A DNA stretch of 64,000 bases from JALOOX01 sp964557955 (GTDB taxonomy: Bacteria; Desulfobacterota; Syntrophobacteria; Syntrophobacterales; Syntrophobacteraceae). Within the stretch, counting starts at the first letter, position 1. The number at the start of each line of letters is the position of its first letter. A model generated the notes under the pieces. The model ran no database searches, was not told where the DNA came from, and saw nothing but the letters and a program-made list of their open reading frames with translations. This document shows, one piece after another, positions 1 to 7,892 of this stretch. The position numbers and the translations under genes are program-made. The stretch lies in contig CAZLCS010000019.1 in assembly GCA_964557955.1 (NCBI GenBank), positions 24,096-88,095 on the forward strand, read 5' to 3'.

Positions 1-469
1 TGACGATATCATTCAGGACGGTTGTTCCTCGATCCGGGCACCGAAACCTTATCACCCGGTTCGGTCCGGGACCAAGTCCCCGGTCTCTGCAGCGGCCATC
101 GTATTTGGGTTTGAGCCCCGCAGCCATGGCGGCGCGCCTGCGCTCGTCCAACTCCTCCGGAGTACATTCGCAGTAGTATGCATGCCCCGTGTCCAGGAGC
201 CTTTGGAGATATTCGCGGTAGGTGTCGAAACGCTGGGTCTGAAAGTGGGGTCCCTCATCCCATTCCAAGTTGAGCCACTCCATCGCATCCAGGATGGCCT
301 TCACGGATTCATCTGTGGACCGGGCCTGGTCGGTATCTTCGATGCGAAGGATGAACTTGCCTCCATGGTGTCTCGCAAAAAGCCAATTGAAGAGGGCGGT
401 GCGTGCTCCCCCTATATGGAGATAGCCGGTAGGACTCGGCGGAAAACGCGTCACGACAGCTTGATTCAT
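1..469 (-). CDS. gltX: glutamyl-tRNA synthetase, N-terminal part (runs off left edge)
   Basis: Class I aminoacyl-tRNA synthetase that charges tRNA-Glu with glutamate in the cytoplasm. The first 156 codons are present; the rest lies left of the window. Translation starts MNQAVVTRFPPSPTGYLHIG, which holds the HIGH-type ATP-binding signature (LHIGGARTALF) near residues 17-27, followed by the family's FILRIEDTD block. A CxC...C pattern (YYCECTPEEL) near residue 103 resembles the zinc-binding segment. The ATG at 469 gives the family's usual N-terminus. It is divergent from the lipoprotein gene at 869. Whether it acts only on tRNA-Glu or also on tRNA-Gln cannot be judged from this piece. Confidence 0.95.
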   Translation of the reverse strand, partial: MNQAVVTRFPPSPTGYLHIGGARTALFNWLFARHHGGKFILRIEDTDQARSTDESVKAILDAMEWLNLEWDEGPHFQTQRFDTYREYLQRLLDTGHAYYCECTPEELDERRRAAMAAGLKPKYDGRCRDRGLGPGPNRVIRFRCPDRGTTVLNDIV

Positions 470-868
470 TCAGAGTCTCCTCGATAACCACTCGGGGTTC
501 GGTAACCGCACACGCTACGGGCTGAAGCAGGCGTCTCATTCCTTGGTGAGCCGGGGATCAATTGGCGGCGCGAGTCGTCATTCCATTGGGGATCTTTTGG
601 ACTCGCCTTCTGTATCATACTTATTTTACTGAATTTTGTCGGCAAAGAAAATCACTGTTACCTCTAACACACTCGTTATCCAAACTCAAGCCGGTCTGAT
701 GGATCATGGATGGATGCCTTCGTCGGGCCGGCCGTTCAGACACCCGTTCAGACATCGCTTGCCCAATGGTCTGTATTCTGGCACAATAATGGGCTGATCC
801 GACTTCCGATACCAAGACGGATCCATTTATCAATCCCGGGCATCGGTATGGACGTGAAAGGACCCCGA
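470..868. other. divergent intergenic region between gltX and the lipoprotein gene
   Basis: About 400 bases with no convincing coding sequence. It must carry the promoters of both flanking genes. A leftward sigma-70-like candidate is listed separately. For the rightward gene only a weak TTGCCC / CACAAT pair near 759-787 was seen. No tRNA, riboswitch or repeat was recognised. Confidence 0.5.
614..642 (-). promoter_or_regulatory. candidate sigma-70-like promoter for gltX
   Basis: On the minus strand, CCGACA (637-642) and TATGAT (614-619) are separated by 17 bases in an AT-rich patch unusual for this GC-rich segment. It would give a leader of about 140 nt before the gltX ATG at 469. The -35 box matches only four of six consensus positions. 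Confidence 0.4.
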
Positions 869-1372
869 ATGAGAATCTTGAGAATGCTTTGCGCCATGAC
901 GATTCTTTTCAGCTTGGCCTCAGGGTGTGGGAGGACGCGCGACGAAGCTCCTGTTCAGCCGGCCCCCGCCATGAGGCAGGATGTGAGGGTCCGCGTGGTG
1001 GATGTTTCGAACAAGACGGGCGAGCTTTTTGACGTGGACGCCATTGGAATGCTTTGGAACGGGATCGAAGAGTCACTTCGGAATAAAGGACTGCTGTGGA
1101 CGGGAGATGCTGGAATTCCCGTGATGACTCTGAATGCTGAAATTCTGAGGTATCAGAAAGGCAACGTGTACTTGAGGCAGGTCGTGCCAGCGTGGGGCAA
1201 GACCACTCTAACAGCCAGGTGTGACCTCAGGGAAGGGGATCGAGTGGTGGCTTCGGCGGAATCCACCCGAACCGTTTCCATTGGAAAAGAGGGTTTCAGT
1301 TTTGATGCCTGGAAGGATGTCTACCGCACCGTGGCGGAAGATCTTGTCAATCAGGTAGTCCAAAAGATGTAG
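869..1372 (+). CDS. small predicted lipoprotein
   Basis: A 167-residue protein of unknown function. It opens with a short basic stretch, a hydrophobic segment and the lipobox LASGC (Cys about residue 20), so it is predicted to be lipidated and anchored in the envelope. The mature part is a soluble mixed alpha/beta domain with the pattern VRVVDVSNKTG ... LWNGIEESLRNKGL, loosely like small outer-membrane lipoproteins of the DUF4410 type; that assignment is not firm. The ATG at 869 is chosen because AAAGGA lies just upstream and the lipobox then falls at the right distance. An upstream in-frame ATG at 848 has no ribosome-binding site and would displace the signal peptide. It is not clearly part of the yceD operon, which has its own promoter. 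Confidence 0.75.
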   Translation: MRILRMLCAMTILFSLASGCGRTRDEAPVQPAPAMRQDVRVRVVDVSNKTGELFDVDAIGMLWNGIEESLRNKGLLWTGDAGIPVMTLNAEILRYQKGNVYLRQVVPAWGKTTLTARCDLREGDRVVASAESTRTVSIGKEGFSFDAWKDVYRTVAEDLVNQVVQKM

Positions 1373-1427
1373 AAATGTTGTGTGTTTGAAGGAGTTCTAC
1401 AAACATTACGATCCCGCTCAAAATCGC

Positions 1428-1455
1428 TTGACAGGTCATCTCTTATTTCTATACT
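1428..1455 (+). promoter_or_regulatory. sigma-70-like promoter of the yceD-rpmF-plsX cluster
   Basis: TTGACA (1428-1433, perfect consensus) and TATACT (1450-1455, five of six) are separated by 16 bases. The predicted start site is about 25 bases before the yceD ATG at 1488. This is the best promoter match in the first 20 kb and would serve the rightward operon. Confidence 0.72.
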
Positions 1456-1487
1456 CAGCGATTTACGCATTCTGGCAAGGTAAGCAA

Positions 1488-2042
1488 ATGCGGATACGTG
1501 TTGACGAAATTCCGGAGGCTGGGCGGACGCTGCGCCTCCATTGGGATCATTCCCGGCTGGCACCCTACGTGCCGGAAGACGATCCCTTCGAGCTGAAGCT
1601 GATCAGGCCGATCCAGGTGGAACTGGAGATCCAGAAGCATCCTGATCATGTGAGGATCCTCGGTGAGGTTAAAGGGCAGATGCAGGTCAGCTGTCACCGC
1701 TGCCTGTCGCCTTTTGAATGGCAGCTGAACGAAGCGGTGGATGTCTTTCTGGTACCGGAGGAAAAGGCGCCACGGGAGGATGAGACTGAGCTGAATGCGG
1801 AGGAACTGGACTACGACTTTTTCGATGGGGAGGTCATCGAAATCGATCAACTCATCGCTGAGCAAATCTTCCTGGCTCTTCCGTTCAAGGTTCTATGCGC
1901 AGAAGCCTGCCGTGGAATCTGCCCGCGCTGCGGGGTGAATCTGAACGAGGAGCCGTGTCGATGTGCTGGTGGCTCCGAGAAGTCTCCCTTCGCCTCACTG
2001 TCAGTATTGAAGGAGCGATTGCCTGACGCTGCGGGAGAGTAG
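1488..2042 (+). CDS. yceD: YceD/DUF177 family protein
   Basis: A 184-residue member of the DUF177 (YceD) family, which in bacteria and plants is needed for 23S rRNA accumulation or processing and is typically co-transcribed with rpmF. It shows the conserved CHRC pair (C69, C72) and a cysteine-rich C-terminus (C137, C141, C145, C148, C157, C159) suggesting metal binding. The acidic middle (EDETELNAEELDYDFFDGE) is typical of the family. The ATG at 1488 is chosen: it follows the promoter at 1428 and gives MRIRVDEIPEAG, whereas longer in-frame starts would begin upstream of the transcription start. rpmF and plsX follow, the classic order. Confidence 0.85.
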   Translation: MRIRVDEIPEAGRTLRLHWDHSRLAPYVPEDDPFELKLIRPIQVELEIQKHPDHVRILGEVKGQMQVSCHRCLSPFEWQLNEAVDVFLVPEEKAPREDETELNAEELDYDFFDGEVIEIDQLIAEQIFLALPFKVLCAEACRGICPRCGVNLNEEPCRCAGGSEKSPFASLSVLKERLPDAAGE

Positions 2043-2279
2043 GCACTGGAAAGACTGCTGCGAAGAGGAAGGTTCTCAGGTCAAACGCTTCATTCCCGAC
2101 AACCAGGGGGGCATAGCCATGAAGGGTTTCAGATCCGACCGGTCATAATTCTGCACTCATCCGTTTTTATGGTTGTTTGAATCGGGACGATCAACCCGGG
2201 TGCCGGACTTCAGATCCTTTTCGTATGCCTGGAGACCGGTTCGAGCAGCCTCTGAATCACCACTACAAGGAGAGAATCA

Positions 2280-2462
2280 ATGGGGGTTCCCAAAAGGAAG
2301 ACATCCAAAGCGAGGCGCGATAAGCGACGTGCGCATGATTTTTTGACACCGGTTTCATTGTCTCGCTGTCCTCAGTGCAATGAAATGCGGCTTCCCCATC
2401 ATGTCTGCCCGACTTGCGGCTATTACCATGACCGGGTGGTCCTGGAATCCGAGGAAGAGTAG
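2280..2462 (+). CDS. rpmF: 50S ribosomal protein L32
   Basis: A 60-residue L32 with the family N-terminus MGVPKRKTSKARRDKRRAH and a four-cysteine zinc ribbon (C30, C33, C43, C46). This is the zinc-binding form of L32, not the cysteine-free form some bacteria switch to under zinc limitation. AAGGAG sits just upstream of the ATG. It lies between yceD and plsX as in most bacteria. The 237 bases separating it from yceD contain no further gene and no obvious terminator. Confidence 0.97.
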   Translation: MGVPKRKTSKARRDKRRAHDFLTPVSLSRCPQCNEMRLPHHVCPTCGYYHDRVVLESEEE

Positions 2463-2493
2463 GCGCATCTGACGGCCGCTGAGGGTCCCTATC

Positions 2494-3555
2494 ATGAGAA
2501 TTGCGGTCGATGCCATGGGCGGTGATTTTGCCCCTGAGGCCGTGGTGGATGGCGCCCTTGGGGTTGTGCCGCAATGCTGCGCGGATCTTCTCCTGTTCGG
2601 CCATGAGGATCGGCTCGGTGAAATCCTGGCGGATCGTGCAGGAGCGGATCGGGTCGAGGTGGTGCACGCCCCCGACGCCATCGGCATGGGAGAGGCGGCT
2701 CCTGTGGCCATTCGTCGGAAGCGTGAGGCTTCGCTCAGTGTCGCCATGCGTTATTTGGCGGAAGGTGCGGTGGATGCGGTGGTCAGTGCCGGCAATTCGG
2801 CGGCCGTCGTGGCATCGGCTCGACACTATCTGGGGCTTGTTCATGGACTTCGTCGTCCCGCTATGGCGGTCTCGCTGCCGACGCTGGAGGGAAGTGTTCT
2901 CCTGACCGATGCAGGAGCCAACGCAGCCGCAGATGCTGTGAACTTAGCTCAATCTGCGGGCTTGGCTCACTTCTTTTTGAAGGTGACCGAAGGGGTGGCC
3001 ACGCCGAGGGTTGGGCTGCTCAACATCGGTCACGAGCCCATCAAAGGCACGAGAGTCATTCAACGTGCATTCGCCCTGCTGACTCGATCCCGCCTCAATT
3101 TCGTCGGTAATGTTGAACCTCAGGGCCTTTTCGCCGGACAGATCGAGGCCGCGGTCTGTGACGGTTTTGTCGGGAACGTTCTTTTGAAGGTATTCGAGGG
3201 GCTGTCAGAGACTTATCTGAAGCTGCTGGAATTCCAGTTGGACCCTGGGGTGACCCGTGCCAGGGAGGTCCTGCGGGATGCATTCAAACGCTTTCAGAAG
3301 CGGTATCACCACGAGAATGTTGGGGGGGCCCCCCTTCTGGGGGTTCGAAAGCCCGTTGTTGTCGCCCATGGCCGTTCCACCGGATCCGCCATCGCCAATG
3401 CCATCCTGCTCACGGGGAAAATGATACGAGACCGGGTGTTCTCACGCATGGAGGAGGAGCTGGGAGAGGATGGCATCCTTGCGGATATCAGGCATGACAA
3501 CGCATTTTACATGCTGGGGCACCTGAAATCCAAGTGGGGGCTCAAGCACGGTTGA
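2494..3555 (+). CDS. plsX: phosphate acyltransferase PlsX
   Basis: A 353-residue PlsX, which makes acyl-phosphate from acyl-ACP as the first step toward phosphatidic acid with PlsY. It starts MRIAVDAMGGDFAPEAVVDG, the family signature, and keeps the conserved SAGNSAA, LTDAGANAA and GFVGNVLLK segments. Length is normal. It follows rpmF by 31 bases. In most bacteria fabH and fabD come next; here an acyl-CoA dehydrogenase gene follows. Confidence 0.96.
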   Translation: MRIAVDAMGGDFAPEAVVDGALGVVPQCCADLLLFGHEDRLGEILADRAGADRVEVVHAPDAIGMGEAAPVAIRRKREASLSVAMRYLAEGAVDAVVSAGNSAAVVASARHYLGLVHGLRRPAMAVSLPTLEGSVLLTDAGANAAADAVNLAQSAGLAHFFLKVTEGVATPRVGLLNIGHEPIKGTRVIQRAFALLTRSRLNFVGNVEPQGLFAGQIEAAVCDGFVGNVLLKVFEGLSETYLKLLEFQLDPGVTRAREVLRDAFKRFQKRYHHENVGGAPLLGVRKPVVVAHGRSTGSAIANAILLTGKMIRDRVFSRMEEELGEDGILADIRHDNAFYMLGHLKSKWGLKHG

Positions 3556-3586
3556 AAAGCATGGAGCGAGGCAAAAGGAGATCAAT

Positions 3587-4756
3587 GTGCACTATTTTCT
3601 GACCGAAGAGCAGCAGATGATTCAGGATCTTGCAGCCCAGATCGCCAGGGAGAAGATCCGCCCACAGCGGGCGGAGTTGGATGCCGGCGAGGAGTTTCCC
3701 TGGGAAATCGTCAAAGTGCTTGCCCAGTCCGACTTGTACGGTTTGTACATTCCCGAAGCCTATGGGGGCATGGGGGGTGGGGTTTTTGAGAATTGCCTGG
3801 CGGTGGAGAAGTTGGCCGAAGCCTGTATCGCAGTGGCAACGACGTTTGCGGCCAGTGGTTTGGGCGCCTATCCCATCCTCCTGTACGGCAGCGAGGAGCT
3901 CAAGCAGAAGTATCTGCCGGACATCGCCAGCGGTCGGAGGCTGGCGGCGTTTGGAGTCACGGAATCCGGGGCGGGGAGCGATGTCTCGGGCATTCAGACC
4001 ACGGCTGTCCGTGATGGGGGCGACTATATACTGAACGGAACCAAGCAGTGGATCACCAACGGCGGAGAAGCCGAGATCTATTCCGTCCTGGCCATCACCG
4101 ACCGTGCCAAGGGTCCCCGTGGAGCGACCTTTTTCGTGGTTGAAAAGGGTGATCCCGGATTCACCTTCGGCAAAAAGGAAAAGAAGCTGGGTCTTCGGGC
4201 TTCGGCAACGCGGGAGCTCGTCTTCCAGGACTGCAGAATTCCCAGAGACCGCATCATCGGCCGGGAGGGCATGGGCTTCATCGTGGCCATGAAGACCTTT
4301 GACAAGTCGAGGCCGGGTATCGGCGCATTGGGGGTAGGGCTGGCACAGGGAGCCTTGGACATCTCCGTGGAGTATGCGCGAAAGCGCATCCAGTTCGGGA
4401 AGCCCATCATCAGCTTCCAGGCCATTCAGCATAAGCTGGCCAACATGGCGACTCAAACCGAGGCTGCCCGCGCGTTGGTTTATGCGGGAGCCCGTTATCT
4501 GGATTCAGAGCCGGCCGACATGAGCAAGATTGCGGCCATGTGCAAGCTGTTCCCAGGGGATGTGGCGATGTATGTGACCACCGAAGCGGTTCAGGTGTTG
4601 GGCGGCTATGGCTACATGCAGGACTATCCCGTAGAGAAGATGATGCGCGATGCCAAGATACTTCAGATATATGAGGGCACCAACGAGATCCAGCGAAACA
4701 TCATCGGACAGGAACTGAACAAGGAATACGGGAGACTCAAGGAGAGCTTTTTCTAA
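3587..4756 (+). CDS. acyl-CoA dehydrogenase
   Basis: A 389-residue FAD-dependent acyl-CoA dehydrogenase that oxidises an acyl-CoA to the trans-2-enoyl-CoA and passes electrons to ETF. Domain order is N-terminal helices (1-110), beta domain with the FAD/substrate motif VTESGAGSDVSG and QWITNGG (about 120-230), and C-terminal helices with the QVLGGYGYMQDYPVEKMMRDAK signature. The catalytic glutamate is expected in YEGTNEIQR near residue 363. It starts at GTG 3587 with AAAGGAG at the right distance; an ATG at 3585 is out of frame. The etfB-etfA pair follows directly, so these three probably form one redox unit. Chain-length preference (butyryl-, glutaryl- or longer) cannot be told from sequence by eye. 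Confidence 0.93.
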   Translation: MHYFLTEEQQMIQDLAAQIAREKIRPQRAELDAGEEFPWEIVKVLAQSDLYGLYIPEAYGGMGGGVFENCLAVEKLAEACIAVATTFAASGLGAYPILLYGSEELKQKYLPDIASGRRLAAFGVTESGAGSDVSGIQTTAVRDGGDYILNGTKQWITNGGEAEIYSVLAITDRAKGPRGATFFVVEKGDPGFTFGKKEKKLGLRASATRELVFQDCRIPRDRIIGREGMGFIVAMKTFDKSRPGIGALGVGLAQGALDISVEYARKRIQFGKPIISFQAIQHKLANMATQTEAARALVYAGARYLDSEPADMSKIAAMCKLFPGDVAMYVTTEAVQVLGGYGYMQDYPVEKMMRDAKILQIYEGTNEIQRNIIGQELNKEYGRLKESFF

Positions 4757-4783
4757 ACGGGGATTCCCCTGGAGAAGGAAACA

Positions 4784-5584
4784 ATGCCCATGCATATTGT
4801 GGTGTGCATCAAGCAGGTTCCCGATGCCAAGAATGTGCGGATCGATCCCAACACCAACACACTGGTTCGGCAGGGAGTGGAATCCATCATCAACCCTTTT
4901 GATCTCTTTGCCGTCGAAGCGGCCCTCAAAATTAAGGATTCAGACGGCGGCACCCGCGTGACAGTGATCACCATGGGGCCGCCACAGGCCGCAGAAGCCT
5001 TGCGCGAAACTCTGTCTCGCGGTGTGGACGACGCTGTTCTTTTGAGCGATCGGGCCTTTGCCGGGGCCGACACCTGGGCCACTTCAACGACGCTGGCTGC
5101 GGCGGTTCGGAAGCTGGGGGACGTGGATCTCATCATCTGCGGCAAGCAGGCGGTCGACGGTGACACGGCGCAGGTCGGACCCGAAATGGCAACGCTTCTG
5201 GACATTCCCTATGCAACCTTCGTGAAGAAGATCGAAACCCTGGATGGAATACATCTCAAAGTGACCCGGCAGACCGACGAGGGGGTGGAGGTATGGAAGG
5301 TTCCATCGCCGGCGCTTCTCACGGTCATTAAGGAAGTGGGAGAGCCTCGGCTGCCGTCCTTGCGCCACAAGATGCGGGCGAAGAAGGCTGAAATCCCGGT
5401 CTGGGGGGCGGAGGCTCTCGGGCTCGATCCTGAGAAAGTTGGCCTCTCGGGTTCCTACACTCAGGTGGTGCGCGTCTTCAGCCCTCCCCGGCGCGGCAAC
5501 CGCGTCATGCTCGAAGGAGCATTGGAGGAGCAGGTGGAACAGCTCTTCAGGTGTCTCAAAGAAGCCAAGGTGCCCGGCCTATGA
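4784..5584 (+). CDS. etfB: electron transfer flavoprotein beta subunit
   Basis: A 266-residue EtfB that pairs with EtfA to accept electrons from the adjacent acyl-CoA dehydrogenase. It begins MPMHIVVCIKQVPDAKNVRIDPNTN and keeps the family segments NPFDLFAVEAALK, TMGPPQA and CGKQAVDGDTAQVGPEMA (AMP-binding region). It overlaps the etfA start codon by 4 bases, indicating translational coupling. GAGAAGGA precedes the ATG. Bifurcating and non-bifurcating ETFs cannot be separated with confidence by reading alone. Confidence 0.95.
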   Translation: MPMHIVVCIKQVPDAKNVRIDPNTNTLVRQGVESIINPFDLFAVEAALKIKDSDGGTRVTVITMGPPQAAEALRETLSRGVDDAVLLSDRAFAGADTWATSTTLAAAVRKLGDVDLIICGKQAVDGDTAQVGPEMATLLDIPYATFVKKIETLDGIHLKVTRQTDEGVEVWKVPSPALLTVIKEVGEPRLPSLRHKMRAKKAEIPVWGAEALGLDPEKVGLSGSYTQVVRVFSPPRRGNRVMLEGALEEQVEQLFRCLKEAKVPGL

Positions 5585-6777
5585 AAGCATTGATCGATCA
5601 TCTCAAGTGCACGGTTTGTGGGGTCTGCGAAGACGTTTGCCCGGTGAGCGCCATCAAGGTCGGAGAGACCTCGGCCGAGGTCTCGGATGACTGCACGCTT
5701 TGCGGCATGTGCGTGGACACGTGCGAGTTTGGAGCCATCTCGCTTCCGGAGGTGGGGACGGGTCCTGCCGCTGACCTTGCCAGCTATTCCGGCGTGTGGG
5801 TGTATGCGGAATGGAGACATGGGAAAGTCCACAAGGTGAGCCACGAGCTGCTCAGCGCCGGCCGCAAGCTGGCGGACAAGCGGGGTGTGACCCTGGCCGC
5901 AGTGCTTCTCGGGAGCGATCTGACCGAGGACCTGTCGAACGAGCTCATGGCCTATGGGGCCGACGAGGTGTACGTCGTGGACAGGCCCGAGCTGGCCCGC
6001 TTTTCGGACGAAGCCTATGCCAATTCGCTGGTCCACCTGGTGAGGGAAAAGAAGCCCGAGATCCTTCTGGCGGGTGCCACAAGCATGGGGAGGTCTTTCA
6101 TTCCCCGCGTGGCTGCACTGCTGGAAACGGGGTTGACGGCAGACTGCACCGAGCTCGATATCAGCGATGAGGGGCTGCTTCTGCAGACGCGGCCGGCCTT
6201 TGGCGGCAACGTCATGGCCACCATCATCTGCCCCAACAAGCGTCCTCAGATGGCCACCGTTCGGCCGAAGGTGATGAAGCCCGAGAAGAAGGACGGGCAT
6301 GTGGGGCGAGTCGTCGCTACGGCCTTGCCCGAAGGATGTTTCAGGAGCAGGATCGAGGTTTTGGAGGTCATCCCGGAGAAGGACCAGACCGCCAAGCTTA
6401 CGGAAGCGGATGTCATCATCTCTGGAGGACGTGGACTCCGAAAGGCTGAGAATTTTGCGCTGATCGAGGATGTGGCTCAGCTGTTTGGCGGTGCAGTGGG
6501 GTCATCTCGAGGGGCAGTGGAAGAGGGCTGGATCGCCCCGTCCCACCAGGTGGGGCAGACGGGCCGCACAGTGGCGCCGACCCTCTATATGGCCGTTGGT
6601 ATTGCCGGTGCCATTCAGCATGTGGTGGGCATGCAGGGCTCCCAGGTGATCGTGGCGGTCAACAAAGACCCCAATGCTCCCATTTTTGACGTGGCGACCT
6701 ATGGTGTGGTGGCCGACCTTTTCGAGTTCATCCCGGCCTTTACCCGCAAGATCAAAGCTGAACGGGGCGAGGCCTAG
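5581..6777 (+). CDS. etfA: ETF alpha subunit with N-terminal 2x[4Fe-4S] ferredoxin domain
   Basis: A 398-residue EtfA. Residues 1-60 form a bacterial-type ferredoxin domain with two complete four-cysteine motifs (C10, C13, C16, C20 and C38, C41, C44, C48). Residues about 70-390 are a normal EtfA with the FAD-binding C-terminal part (GGRGLRKAENF, VGSSRGAVEEGW, HQVGQTGRTVAP). The fusion is known in anaerobes and suggests that electrons leave or enter through Fe-S clusters as well as FAD. The ATG at 5581 overlaps the etfB stop. It is the last gene of the dehydrogenase-ETF unit; 179 bases separate it from fabG. Confidence 0.95.
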   Translation: MKALIDHLKCTVCGVCEDVCPVSAIKVGETSAEVSDDCTLCGMCVDTCEFGAISLPEVGTGPAADLASYSGVWVYAEWRHGKVHKVSHELLSAGRKLADKRGVTLAAVLLGSDLTEDLSNELMAYGADEVYVVDRPELARFSDEAYANSLVHLVREKKPEILLAGATSMGRSFIPRVAALLETGLTADCTELDISDEGLLLQTRPAFGGNVMATIICPNKRPQMATVRPKVMKPEKKDGHVGRVVATALPEGCFRSRIEVLEVIPEKDQTAKLTEADVIISGGRGLRKAENFALIEDVAQLFGGAVGSSRGAVEEGWIAPSHQVGQTGRTVAPTLYMAVGIAGAIQHVVGMQGSQVIVAVNKDPNAPIFDVATYGVVADLFEFIPAFTRKIKAERGEA

Positions 6778-6956
6778 AGCGGTATCGACAGCGGGCTCAT
6801 GCGGCCTTACCAAAAGTGCGTAAGGAGTGCAGAGAAAACCAGCCCGGGTTCTTTCTCTCTTTCTTCCTGCTCGCTGGAGATGTGTGTACGGAGCCATGGG
6901 GCTTTTGGGGCTGCCTGCCGTCCCGTTTGTGGGATGAGCTTCCGGAGGAGAGGACA

Positions 6957-7700
6957 ATGAGCGACAAGCGCGTGGTGGTGGTAACCGGGGCGAGTCGGGG
7001 GATCGGCCGGGCTGTTGCGGTGGCGTTGAGCGGGCCGGGGGTTGAGGTCATCGTCAACTATCGGTCCGGTAAAGATGCCGCTGAAGAGACGGCCGAGGCA
7101 GTGGCTTTGCGTGGAGGGGCTGGTCATGCGATGCCCTTTAACGTCGCCGATGGGGATGCGGTGAAAGAGGCATTCAAGGAAATCATCAAAGTGCACGGCA
7201 GAGTGGATGTGCTGGTGAACAACGCCGGGGTGGCCAGGGACAACCTGCTGGCGCTCATGAAGGCCTCGGAGTGGGATGAAGTGCTGGACACAAACCTCAG
7301 AAGCGTTTTCCTGTGCTCCCAGGCCGTCGTAAAGGCTATGATGAAACAGCGTTACGGGCGGATTGTGAACATCACTTCCATCGTCGGTGTCATGGGAAAT
7401 CCCGGCCAGAGCAATTACTGCGCCGCAAAAGCCGGAATCATAGGACTGACCCGTTCCCTGGCACGCGAGCTGATCTCCCGGAACATCACCGTGAATGCCG
7501 TTGCGCCGGGTTTCATCGAGACCGACATGACCCGGGATATGCCTGAGAAGGCGCGTGAAAGCCTGCTGGCTCAGATTCCTGCCGGCCGCTATGGTGCTCC
7601 TGAAGACGTGGCCTCAGCCGTCGAATTCCTGGTATCGGACGCTGCCGGATATATTACGGGTCAGGTCATCCACGTCAACGGCGGCATGTTCATGGGATAA
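6957..7700 (+). CDS. fabG: 3-oxoacyl-[ACP] reductase
   Basis: A 247-residue short-chain dehydrogenase that reduces 3-oxoacyl-ACP with NADPH in fatty acid elongation. The Rossmann motif TGASRGIGRA is near residues 12-21, NNAG near 88, and the catalytic Ser-Tyr-Lys in SIVG...YCAAK near 139-156; the C-terminus VIHVNGGMFMG is typical FabG. The ATG at 6957 is chosen because GGAGGAGAGGA lies just upstream. fabF follows after 192 bases, so the FabG assignment rests on context as well as sequence. No acpP lies between them, which is the usual arrangement. Confidence 0.93.
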   Translation: MSDKRVVVVTGASRGIGRAVAVALSGPGVEVIVNYRSGKDAAEETAEAVALRGGAGHAMPFNVADGDAVKEAFKEIIKVHGRVDVLVNNAGVARDNLLALMKASEWDEVLDTNLRSVFLCSQAVVKAMMKQRYGRIVNITSIVGVMGNPGQSNYCAAKAGIIGLTRSLARELISRNITVNAVAPGFIETDMTRDMPEKARESLLAQIPAGRYGAPEDVASAVEFLVSDAAGYITGQVIHVNGGMFMG

Positions 7701-7892
7701 GTGTTTTTTGGACGCGGGTTCAGCGAAAGCCGGGGACCGACGAATCCCTGCTGAGTGTTCCTGCCAATGATGGGACGGGGCCTTTTGTGACTCGAATGCC
7801 GGATGGGTATGGGTGTGAAGATGAGTGCCCGTCATTCCGCATCGGACCGCTGGACCATTGCATGGGTTGCTTGAATATGGGGGAGTCATATT

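Noticed and set aside
7701..7892. acpP between fabG and fabF
   Set aside because: Read in all frames; no DSLD-containing ACP is present in the 192 bases. acpP is at 19822-20070.
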